A DNA stretch of 64,000 bases from Plasmopara viticola (Eukaryota > Oomycota > Peronosporomycetes > Peronosporales > Peronosporaceae): contig MBPM02000013.1 in the NCBI GenBank assembly GCA_001695595.3, forward strand, positions 434,001 through 498,000, read 5' to 3'. The position numbers and the translations under genes were made by a program. How positions within the stretch are numbered: the stretch's first letter is position 1; each line of letters starts with the position of its first letter. Below are positions 10,958 to 19,696 of this stretch, piece after piece. The notes under the pieces are model-generated. The model was not told the DNA's origin. It saw only the letters and a program-made list of their open reading frames with translations, and did no database searches.

Positions 10958-13387
10958 TCAAAAGCTTTCGAAAGTGTCACTACCCGTAAACGGGCAAACC
11001 TTTGTGTCCTCGGGATACGCGTCAAAGTTTCCAGCATCGAACGCATCCTTGATCGCAGGTACGTACGGTGCTTTCATGGTCTTCTTGACCATGGCAGCCC
11101 AATCAAACTTAGGATTAGTGAAGAATGGGTGGTTCACCACGTCCTGCATCCCACCAGCTAGTGAGCCAATACGTAGCGCCGGATTAGTTTCGAGAAGCTT
11201 TAAGATCAGATCCTTAGCATCCGGGTCGAACTTTGGAGGAAATTTGAGCATATTACGACCCTGAAGAATCTTCTCGAAAATTTTGTTCTGGTCATTATGC
11301 TGAAACGGGGTGCGACCCGCAATGAGCTCGTAAAGCAGACAGCCAAGAGCCCAGTGGTCCACGGCCTTGCCGTGTCCTTTGTTCAACACAAGCTCGGGTG
11401 CAAGGTACTCGGGGGTACCGCACAAGGTAAAAGACCGCTCGTAGAGTGCCCCGTTGCGGAGGTACGGCATGTGTTTGGCAAAGCCAAAGTCAACCATCTT
11501 GAGATACCCGGCGCTATCAATGACCAAATTTTCGGGTTTCAAATCGCGGTACGCTACCGTCATTTTTTGCAAGTAGCGAAGTGCCTCGACAACATTTGCA
11601 GTGTAAAATCTCGCGGCTGAAATCTCAAACGCACCACACGTGCCCTTGGCAACCTTGAAGGCTTTTTCGTAGAGTAGACTCCAGAGCTCGCCGCCTTGAA
11701 CGAGCTCAAACAGCATATAAAGCTGATTCGCATCCTGGTACGTTTCGTGCAATTTGAGAATGAATGGGTGCTCGCACTCGGCAAGAATACTCTTTTCGTA
11801 CACGACATTCATCTGTTGGTGTGTCTCAACAATCAGGGCTTTGGACATGCACTTGAGTGCAAACGCTTGGTTCGTTGGACCGTGACGTACAAGGATGACT
11901 CGGCCAAAGGTGCCCGTCCCAATGGTGCGGATTTTGACCAAGTCCTCATACAAAATTTTCTTCACCGGCGGTAAAAAGGAGTTCGCTGTTCCCGTTTGAA
12001 CGACTCTTTTACTTCCAAGGACAGATTGCTGAACGAGTTGCTGGCGCTGCATCTCACGCTGCATTATATGATCGAGTTTGCCTAGAAGTTGCTCGAAAGC
12101 TGCACGCTGCAGTGTAAGGCATTCTACACGACCGATAGCAACACAGTCGGCAGCACGGGGCTCATTCGAAAGGAGAGCTCGCTCACCAAAGAACTCGCCC
12201 GAACGAAGCTGCATGATTTCAAACCCTGACTTGCGAACGCTCACTTTTCCATCCGAAATCATGTAAAACGAATCAGCGGCATCGCCTTCATTGATAATAA
12301 TGCTGTTATCCTCAAACGATACGACGTTGAGTGCGTGTGCGAGAATGTCGAGCTCGTCATCCTTTAGAGACGATAGCAGCGGCACGCTCCGCAATACGCG
12401 TATACGCATCTGACGATCGATCAAAGATCGAAGTGGACCAAGCAGCTTGGTGAATTCCGAACGGTCCATGATGTAGCAGTCCACCGATCCAACTGCTATG
12501 CAGTTTGCCTGACGAGGTTCGTTCAGTACAAGAGCCATTTCTCCAAAGTAGTTGCCGCGTTGAAGCTTCATAAGTTCCTTGTCTTCGTCACTGCCTCCAG
12601 CACGAGCCGTGCATCGCACGGTACCTTCGACAATGATGTAGAAAGTGTTGCCATCATCACCTTGACGAATGATGTAATCACCATCATTAAACCGCTTCAG
12701 CTTAAGGGCTGCGGCTACTTTTTGCAATTGGTTGTTGCTTAAACGCTGTAATAACTCGACGTTCTTTAAAAAGTTGACTCGAGCGAGCTGCGCAGCCGAC
12801 GCGGTGGTAGCCATGATCTTACGGAATGTCGTGCGCTCTACACTCCAGAGGATGCATCCGGTGGAAGCGCGAATCGTAGCAGCTCGAGGACAATTGTAAA
12901 GCAAAGCGAGCTCACCAAAAGCATCCCCGTTTGTATACGTATCCACGAGTTTGCCGTCGACTTCAATCCCACAATTACCGCTTTCCAAAACGTAAAAGCA
13001 CTTGCCCGATGTGCCTTGTTTAATGACTGCTTCACCCGCTTGGATAGTAACCATCGCCATTACGTCAATCATCTCATCAATCTCTCCTTGGTCAAGTGAG
13101 CTGAAAAGGTAGTGTGCTTTAAGGGCTTTTGTGATGATTGCTCGCGTCTGTATATTCTTGGGCACACGAACGTGTTGCGCACTATCCAAGTCTCCCGGTT
13201 CCACAGCATCTCCTTTAATTGGTGCACGACGTACACCCTTATGTCCGTTCAAGTCGATAACATGTAGAGATGGAGGAGATAGCTGCACCGTCTTGGTTGG
13301 TGTAGTAGCTAAAGAACAGGCACTCGGCTTGATGATCGGGGGTGCCGGCGAAAGGATGAAATCCTTAATTCGCTTTGTAAAATCCAT
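10958..13387 (-). CDS. cGMP-dependent-type protein kinase with three cyclic-nucleotide-binding domains
   Basis: Serine/threonine kinase of the AGC group, a single-exon gene of 809 aa starting at ATG 13387; the frame runs 73 codons further upstream but that stretch is not domain-like. Three CNB domains lie at about residues 80-195, 200-315 and 320-435. Their phosphate-binding cassettes read FGELALLYNCPRAAT, FGEMALVLNEPRQAN and FGERALLSNEPRAAD. The kinase domain (about 475-735) has the glycine loop GTGTFGRV, the AxK lysine in FALKCM, YRDLKPEN, DFGFA and GTPEYLAPE, followed by an AGC C-terminal tail. Three CNBs on one chain with a C-terminal kinase is closer to protist PKG than to PKA. Only CNB-A has the Thr that favours cGMP in animal PKG, so ligand choice is open. 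Divergent from the CFAP97-motif gene (248 bp between starts). Confidence 0.88.
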   Translation of the reverse strand: MDFTKRIKDFILSPAPPIIKPSACSLATTPTKTVQLSPPSLHVIDLNGHKGVRRAPIKGDAVEPGDLDSAQHVRVPKNIQTRAIITKALKAHYLFSSLDQGEIDEMIDVMAMVTIQAGEAVIKQGTSGKCFYVLESGNCGIEVDGKLVDTYTNGDAFGELALLYNCPRAATIRASTGCILWSVERTTFRKIMATTASAAQLARVNFLKNVELLQRLSNNQLQKVAAALKLKRFNDGDYIIRQGDDGNTFYIIVEGTVRCTARAGGSDEDKELMKLQRGNYFGEMALVLNEPRQANCIAVGSVDCYIMDRSEFTKLLGPLRSLIDRQMRIRVLRSVPLLSSLKDDELDILAHALNVVSFEDNSIIINEGDAADSFYMISDGKVSVRKSGFEIMQLRSGEFFGERALLSNEPRAADCVAIGRVECLTLQRAAFEQLLGKLDHIMQREMQRQQLVQQSVLGSKRVVQTGTANSFLPPVKKILYEDLVKIRTIGTGTFGRVILVRHGPTNQAFALKCMSKALIVETHQQMNVVYEKSILAECEHPFILKLHETYQDANQLYMLFELVQGGELWSLLYEKAFKVAKGTCGAFEISAARFYTANVVEALRYLQKMTVAYRDLKPENLVIDSAGYLKMVDFGFAKHMPYLRNGALYERSFTLCGTPEYLAPELVLNKGHGKAVDHWALGCLLYELIAGRTPFQHNDQNKIFEKILQGRNMLKFPPKFDPDAKDLILKLLETNPALRIGSLAGGMQDVVNHPFFTNPKFDWAAMVKKTMKAPYVPAIKDAFDAGNFDAYPEDTKVCPFTGSDTFESF

Positions 13388-13635
13388 AGAGTCTTGGACG
13401 AAAAGAGGATATGGGTGGATTGAAGCGAAAGTGGAAGTGAAGCTGAAATAATAAAGGTTAATAAAGGTATCCGATAAGGAAGCGTGGCTTTCGGACAAGA
13501 AAGTGGCTAAGAATACTTGTTCGAGTCTGTATAAGTGAACAGAAATAGCAGGACATGCTGTTGACGTTCTGGTGATAAACAGCCAGTCGTTTCGATTGGT
13601 GAACAAATTTATTAGCGCGTGTTTTCAGCGTGAAG

Positions 13636-16311
13636 ATGGTGCAAGAGCGAGTAGGGAAGCGAGTTAGAGTCTTTTGGAGAGATGAAGAAGAATGGTTTGA
13701 AGGGATGGTAAAAGAATTTGATAGCTCTCTGGGATACTACGTTGTCTATGACGATGGCGATGAACGGTGGGAACCTATTGGCCAACAAATGCTGGTCGAT
13801 GGTGAAGAATTGACTCAAACAGCTGCCGACAATGGAGAGCTGCGCGATTTTGACCGAGGACCTCAAATGATGGAGCCTCCAGTATTGTCTGATAGCGATT
13901 TTGATCAATACTCTGAAGAAATCGAACAAGGTGGAATAGACCAACAAAGCGAAAGTGAGATCGACAAGGCCAACTTGGAACACCGGCACAAATATCTTCT
14001 TCAAAGCGACAAGCCTGAGGATGAAGTTGACGCGGATGTCTTTCAGCAAAATGAGGAGACAGCTCGAGAAATTAATGATGAAGACGCTAAGGACAATTCT
14101 AACCCTTTACCGGAAGGCACCAGTGATGATGAACAGTCTGATGATGAACAGTCTGTGGCTGAATCGGAAATGCCACAGACCTTTGGGAAAACAACGGAGA
14201 TGCGTCAACTTATATCCAAACCCTCAACAAGACTAGTTCCCTCGAAGGGATTGCTTAAAGGCAGAGTCCTTCGAGCCACTGGTCTTCAAAGCAACCGAGC
14301 GCTTGCCCCGAACGCATTTGTTAGAGTGTCGTTTTTGGAGACCGGTAATGGAGCACCTGCAAGTGCCATGTTGCGATGCAAAGAAACATTATACACCACC
14401 AATGTTGTTCAAAGGTCTGCTAATCCTGTATGGAGCGAAGACGACTCACCGACGAATTATGATGGCGATGCAGGCTTTCATTTTGAGCTGCCTCCTCGAA
14501 TTGCTTCACAGACGACATCACATGCACGGCACCAGCTTTCAGGCGACCTGCTTTTCACCGTTTATTCAGTTTTAACAGCGGATGGTGGTTCTCGCAATGA
14601 AGCGAATGAGCATATTGGCGAGGCGACGTTATCCGTGCGAAGCCTTCTGCAAGATTTAATGACGACCTGCTTCTTCACCTCTCGAGTTCTCGAACTTCGA
14701 TCACGTAGTGGGAAACGTCTTCTTCACAATGACAGGGTGGGAGGCTCGACTTTAACAGCTTCTTTTCAATTTGTTCCATTATCCGACCAAAATACTGGAC
14801 TGAAAGACCGCGAAGCAACAAACAGCGTGTCTAGTTCATTAGCTCCCGCTAAAAGTACTCGTAAACTGACTTTGCGTCAAGAAAAGACACGAAATGCTAA
14901 ACAATCAGCGCCGGCCAAAACAAGCAGTAGTCATATCAATCGCCGGCGGTACGAAAAACAGATTGCAAAAGAGAATCAGTTTCTCGCTAAGCGACTGGAG
15001 CTAGAGAAGGCCCGGCGAACACGACAATTGGCTCAGTTTCAAGCTCAGGGAAAAGAGGCACATGTTCAGTGTAGGGCAAGAAAACACAAGCCTCATGCAG
15101 AGGTCAATCGAGACAAATTTGTCAAAAAAGTTGCTGAGGAAAACCAATCGATCGGCAGACGGTTGCAAAATATTCTCAAAGTGGACGAAGGCGCACGCAA
15201 GCATGACAGAACTTTTGCTTGGGTTGCAGCAGAACCGAAAGTAAGCTTTGACAATATCGATCGAGAAAAGGTGCATGCACAAGACAAGCGTTGGCAGCGT
15301 CAAGTCGAGCTTGACTATGTTATGGAAAAGGCCCAGACTCAGTACCAGCGGCAACATCAAATTGTGAACGAAATCACGACGCTTCAGGAAGCAGTGGCTA
15401 CGTTAAAAACACAAGAGGACGAGGTGAAAAAGAAATTAAGTCGTTTAGAAAGAAGTAATCAGAAAAATCAGCATGTCCGTGATTGTCTACTTCGTGCTGC
15501 TAAAAAATCGACGAGCACAAGTGTAAAGGCGCCACTACAACAATTAGAGCTGCCTTGGAACAGGAGTCCTAGAAATAACAAGAGTGATCAAGAAATTGGC
15601 GGGAATAAGCGCAGAAAGCAAGAATGGGAACTTTTAACGCAGCATGAAGATCGTCTTCAAACAGATAAAGTAAAATTTAGTCAAGAGCTAAAGGCTTTAA
15701 ATCAGCAGGAACTTGACCTTGATGATGAGATGCATCGTTTAAGTTCTCAGTGGGAATACGCAAAAGCGACGCAGCTTTTTCAGCAACAAATGGACAAGAA
15801 GAATGCAATTGAAGCACAACAAGCAGCTCTAGACATGAGGAGGAGACAGAAAGCTTTAGAACTTTCGAATGAAGAAGAAGATCAGTGGGCACGGTACCAA
15901 GCTTACCAAGGACTCACGCAGCTGCAAATTGCGCTTCAAATTGCACGAGACCACGTTGAAGGAGGGTCTAATTGTTTCCGAGCTTCAAAATTTCCTTCAT
16001 CTGCTTCTTGTGAGTTTCTGACGAAAAAGATTGAAAAGCAAAAGAACAAATTACAGCACCTTCAGGACGATGTGAAGCGGGTACGGGCTGACTTTGAAGC
16101 GATGCTTGTGAGTGGACGTTACGAGAGTCTTCGGAATCGGGTGCAAGAGTTGCAGAAACTTGTCTTTCTCTGCAAGTCTCAAGCTACACACGTAATGAAA
16201 GCTGAAAGAATGACACAGCGAAAAGGCGAACAAGCGAACTTGGCATTTCAACGGCGCTTGTTTTGTGAGCAAACAGAGACAGAGATTTTACTAAAAAAAT
16301 CTCACAAGTAG
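13636..16311 (+). CDS. Tudor-like / C2 / tandem CFAP97-motif coiled-coil protein
   Basis: A single-exon gene of 891 aa. Residues 1-50 resemble a Tudor/Agenet-like barrel (GKRVRVFWRDEEEWFEGMV, then YDDGDERW). An acidic linker with a duplicated DDEQS follows (about residues 160-178). A C2-like domain lies at about 193-345 (LLKGRVLRATGLQ to HIGEATLSVRSLL). Two tandem copies of a motif of the form N-x-x-x-[YF]-x-x-x-[IV]-A-x-E-N-Q-x-x-x-x-R-L follow at about 436-461 and 491-515; this resembles the CFAP97 (hemingway) motif of ciliary proteins. The rest, to residue 891, is mostly coiled coil. The longer frame opens with GTG at 13630; the first ATG is 13636. I infer a flagellar or basal-body role from the motif; a membrane-linked scaffold is the alternative. 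Confidence 0.7.
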   Translation: MVQERVGKRVRVFWRDEEEWFEGMVKEFDSSLGYYVVYDDGDERWEPIGQQMLVDGEELTQTAADNGELRDFDRGPQMMEPPVLSDSDFDQYSEEIEQGGIDQQSESEIDKANLEHRHKYLLQSDKPEDEVDADVFQQNEETAREINDEDAKDNSNPLPEGTSDDEQSDDEQSVAESEMPQTFGKTTEMRQLISKPSTRLVPSKGLLKGRVLRATGLQSNRALAPNAFVRVSFLETGNGAPASAMLRCKETLYTTNVVQRSANPVWSEDDSPTNYDGDAGFHFELPPRIASQTTSHARHQLSGDLLFTVYSVLTADGGSRNEANEHIGEATLSVRSLLQDLMTTCFFTSRVLELRSRSGKRLLHNDRVGGSTLTASFQFVPLSDQNTGLKDREATNSVSSSLAPAKSTRKLTLRQEKTRNAKQSAPAKTSSSHINRRRYEKQIAKENQFLAKRLELEKARRTRQLAQFQAQGKEAHVQCRARKHKPHAEVNRDKFVKKVAEENQSIGRRLQNILKVDEGARKHDRTFAWVAAEPKVSFDNIDREKVHAQDKRWQRQVELDYVMEKAQTQYQRQHQIVNEITTLQEAVATLKTQEDEVKKKLSRLERSNQKNQHVRDCLLRAAKKSTSTSVKAPLQQLELPWNRSPRNNKSDQEIGGNKRRKQEWELLTQHEDRLQTDKVKFSQELKALNQQELDLDDEMHRLSSQWEYAKATQLFQQQMDKKNAIEAQQAALDMRRRQKALELSNEEEDQWARYQAYQGLTQLQIALQIARDHVEGGSNCFRASKFPSSASCEFLTKKIEKQKNKLQHLQDDVKRVRADFEAMLVSGRYESLRNRVQELQKLVFLCKSQATHVMKAERMTQRKGEQANLAFQRRLFCEQTETEILLKKSHK

Positions 16312-16355
16312 CAGAAACAATAATTTTGGTCTTGATGTACAAAAAGTTAGCCCTT

Positions 16356-17959
16356 TCACCATCCCATATCACGACCTAGAAGCGTGTAGAGCTTTTCGTT
16401 AAATGGTTTGTAAAAGGCGGCGAGCTTAGCACGGACAGCTTCCTCGATCGGGCTGTATGTTCGAGTGTTCTTAGCTGAAGTGTCCTCGATGCGGTGGTAC
16501 GGCAAGTCCAAGAACTTGAATACCTTGTTCATAGTAGCCTGCAATAACCATGATGACGAAGTCAGTATAGGGTAAATAGTACCAATCTTATAAAACGAAC
16601 ATGGAGATTCTCTGCAGTTTTGAATTCTTCCAGCGTCAACAACAAAACATTTTCACTCTCGAAAGCCTCGATCCAACCTGCAATTTGCAACGCGTACAAG
16701 CCACGCGCTACGAAAGAGTGAGCGCCGTGGTCATACTGAGGGCGCGTGCATATAACCTTTTCATCGAATTCATCAGAACTCATGTTCGGGTGCACACCTA
16801 GATCCAAAAGGTTTTTAATCTCGTCGTCAACAATCTGCTCGAAGCTGCGATTCTCAAGGTGGTGATGACCTCGATTGCGCTTTTGCTTCTCAGAACCTTC
16901 CGCGTCAGCAGTCATCGAGTAGTGCGAGAACGCGCGTTCTACAGGATTGCGCAGGATAACGAGAATCTTGCGACAATGCGGAACCACTTGCTTTATGCGA
17001 GTGATCGCGGTCTTTCCACCGAGCATATAGCTTGGTGTAGCTTCACCCGACATAAGCGACGGGAATCGATACAGAACTTTTCTGTCAAAAAAGGTATTTG
17101 CGTAAAATTGAAAGTGTTTATCGGCGCCTTTGACAGTGGATGAATCAGGAAGCTCCTTGTTCCAGCGCCAGTCAAAATAGTGGGTCTCCTTGCGTTTGGC
17201 AGGCCACACAAGGTCATGCTGCAGAATATAGTCATACAAGGAAGTCGTTCCAGCCTTCTGTGCGCCAATAACGATGAACGAAGGGGGTACACGCTTACCG
17301 TAGTCTGTCGAAAGATCCACGGAGCGACGCGTTTGCCAAACAACTGCGTTTTGCTTCAAATCGATGTGTTTAAATGAATAGTCTTCCTCCACATAGTCAA
17401 AAATCAAGTGCACGCGATGTTGGTCGCTATTGTTTCTGACACTGTGTCGACTCATATTGTTTAACTCGTAGAGGTTGCTTTGTTTGAGCTCGAAACGTTG
17501 CAAGTTTTGGTCGTTTGAGCCTACCATAAAATCGATGTCGGGGCTCGTGAATACCGGCAAATGCATACGGTGCGTAAAATGGACCCATGATCCAGTATCG
17601 TGATGTACGGGGATGTCGGCTCCAGGTGGCATGGAGGCGAGAATGCAGCGTACGATTCGGTCAAGAGGGATGCTTATCTGCTCAAAAATAGGAACGAGCT
17701 CCTTGTGCCATGAGTGGAAATACGGAAAAGTAAACACTTTCTGTAGGTAGTCGTCACAGAAGATGAAAACGACCTTGCCAATCCCCCACGTGTCGTGGCC
17801 CGCGCGGCGCACGATCACGTTATCCTTCTGGTTGGCAGGGTCCCAAAGCTTACTTCCAATGGTCTGTATGCGTTGTTGTAGCAATGAGATATCGATGTTC
17901 TCTTGACGCATCACTACCATAGCCAAGTCCTTGGCAACTGTCTCTGGAAGCTCCTGCAT
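16356..17959 (-). CDS. Fusion of aspartyl/arginyl beta-hydroxylase-like domain and sulfotransferase
   Basis: Two exons, 17959..16601 and 16538..16356, joined in phase 0 across a 62-nt intron (GTTCG...GCAG); 513 aa. The N-terminal 200 residues look like a 2-oxoglutarate/Fe(II) oxygenase of the Asp/Arg hydroxylase family: an HxD in VHHDTGSW near residue 118, and a distal His in SRHSVRN near 171 followed by HRVHLIFDY. The C-terminal part is a PAPS-dependent sulfotransferase: 5'-phosphosulfate loop IGAQKAGTTSLYDYI near 230, and the 3'-phosphate motif RNPVERAFSHYS near 335-345. No signal peptide or transmembrane segment is evident at the chosen start, the first ATG of the frame. The substrate is unknown. 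The two activities might act on the same acceptor. An upstream coding exon cannot be excluded. Confidence 0.75.
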
Positions 17960-18359
17960 CGGCACCTTCTTGTGTCTGGGCAGAAGTCATAATGCGAAAT
18001 TAATTAAGCATATCTTGTAGTGATACAACTACACAAACGCACTCAAGTGGAACATGCGTGAAAGCTGTCATAAATCACACACTAGTAGAATGGATAGGCA
18101 CGGCGCAATAATGCGTCGAGCAATGCGGAACTCGCAGATTAATTGACCAGTACGTCAGTCAGCTGCCACACTCCCGTTACACCAAATTAGTGTGTGGGCA
18201 CGGTCTTGAAGCGCTTGAGCCGCATGTCGCCCAAAGGTCTTCCGAAGGGTGTCAGACCCAGCCAACCAGAGACCTCCCCCGCGTGGTTGGTCCCGAAGAA
18301 CCGTCAACAGTCTTTTTGCGGCGCCGTCTTCATCAAGTTTCGATTTAAAGACTTGCATC
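17960..18359. promoter_or_regulatory. Divergent intergenic region, hydroxylase-sulfotransferase gene / eL18
   Basis: About 400 bp between the start codons of two divergent genes. It should contain the eL18 promoter and 5' leader. Short open frames on both strands here look like chance. No certain promoter element was recognised. Confidence 0.4.
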
Positions 18360-19312
18360 ATGGTACGTGCGATACGAGAATAGCAAATTAATGCTATGGG
18401 AAAGGTGGATGGGTTGTCGTCTTTCGTCAATGCGTACTCGTTGGGTTTGCTTCACAAGATGATTTTAATGGACTTGTGTTCATTTATTCTCAACAATCAA
18501 AGACCGAAGTAAACGCAAGTGATTGCTAGCGTGAAACTCAACCACGCATATTGCTAGCGTGGATAAAGAAAATGTGGAGGATTAAATGTCAGCTTAAACA
18601 GGTTATCGAGAGGAGATAGACACCCGGGCGAAAGCAATGCGAATTAGACATCCATCCTCCTTCCATCTTTTATGATCAGCTACAGGGAGACAAGCACCGC
18701 TAACGATTGTCTTGTGCCAAATGTGAATGTTTACAGGGTATTGACCTTATTGCTGGTGGCAAGGTCGTTGGCAAGAAGAACCGAACGCACCCTAAGTCAG
18801 AAAATGTATACCTGAACCTATTGGTGCGCCTGTACCGCTTCTTAGCTCGTCGCACTGACGCAAAATTCAACGACATTGTGCTTCGTCGCCTCTATCAAAG
18901 CAACACCAATCAGGCTCCTTTGTCTTTGAGAAAAGTTGTTCGCTTTATGAAGAAGCACGAGGGAAAGATCGCTGTCGTGGTGGCCACGGTCACGGACGAT
19001 ATCCGTCTTTTAAACGTTCCCAAGCTCACGGTCGTTGCTTTGAATTTCACTGAGACGGCCCGTGCCCGCATTGTCAAGGCTGGTGGTGAGTGTTTGAGCT
19101 TTGACCAGCTGGCCCTGCGTGCGCCTAAGGGTACCAACACTGTGCTCCTTCGTGGTGCCCGTAAGGCCCGTGGCGTGTACGCTCACTTTGGCCACAAGTC
19201 GACGCTCGAGTCGGTGCATACGCACGACCATGTCAAGCCATACGTTCGCAGTAAGGGACGCAAGTTCGAACGTGCTCGTGGCCGCAGGAAATCACGTGGC
19301 TTCAAGGTGTAA
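18360..19312 (+). CDS. RPL18: 60S ribosomal protein eL18
   Basis: Component of the large cytosolic ribosomal subunit. Exon 1 contributes only the ATG (18360..18362), immediately followed by GTACGT; the 374-nt intron (18363..18736) ends TTTACAG and exon 2 (18737..19312) starts GGT ATT GAC. The protein therefore begins M-G-I-D-L, is 192 aa long and close to the usual eL18 length of about 188. Recognisable segments are [49 protein letters not shown] and the basic tail [15 protein letters not shown]. Codon use is more C-biased in the third position than in neighbouring genes, as expected for a highly expressed gene. The intron is five to six times longer than any other deduced in this window. An alternative upstream ATG exon is possible but the match to the conserved start is good. 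Confidence 0.92.
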
Positions 19313-19696
19313 GCGCCAGCTTAATCACGAAATCATTGAAACCAGGCTTTCTCTGTCTTGTGCGTTCCAGACGTTGGCTGTGTGAATTGCTGCTTCGTGT
19401 GGCAGTAGCTGTAGCATTTATGTAAAATGCTGCTGTGTACAATCAGCGATTTCTGCTGTGTGGCGCAGGCGCCGTAATAAACGGTTTTGTGCTTTCTAGC
19501 GGCTGGAATAAACAATTATTGGGAATAAAATCGAGACGCGCATCAATGTTGTCTTTATTCTCATCATTTAGTACCGTGAATTGATTACTAGCGTCAATTC
19601 GATGCAGAAAACGTTTGCCGAGCAGAAGTATTAAGTAACGCTGACACACTTATTTTCTTCGAGAAAGAATATACTTGAGCTTTGCAACGATCTCGG
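19313..19696. other. Convergent 3' intergenic region between eL18 and the SIN1-like gene
   Basis: About 384 bp between the two stop codons. It should hold both 3' untranslated regions. Several AATAAA-like hexamers occur (for example near 19475 and 19508). No coding sequence is supported. Confidence 0.5.

Noticed and set aside
18155..18430. Minus-strand frame of 91 codons upstream of eL18
   Set aside because: It overlaps the eL18 leader and start codon on the opposite strand, has no domain, and is best explained by chance.
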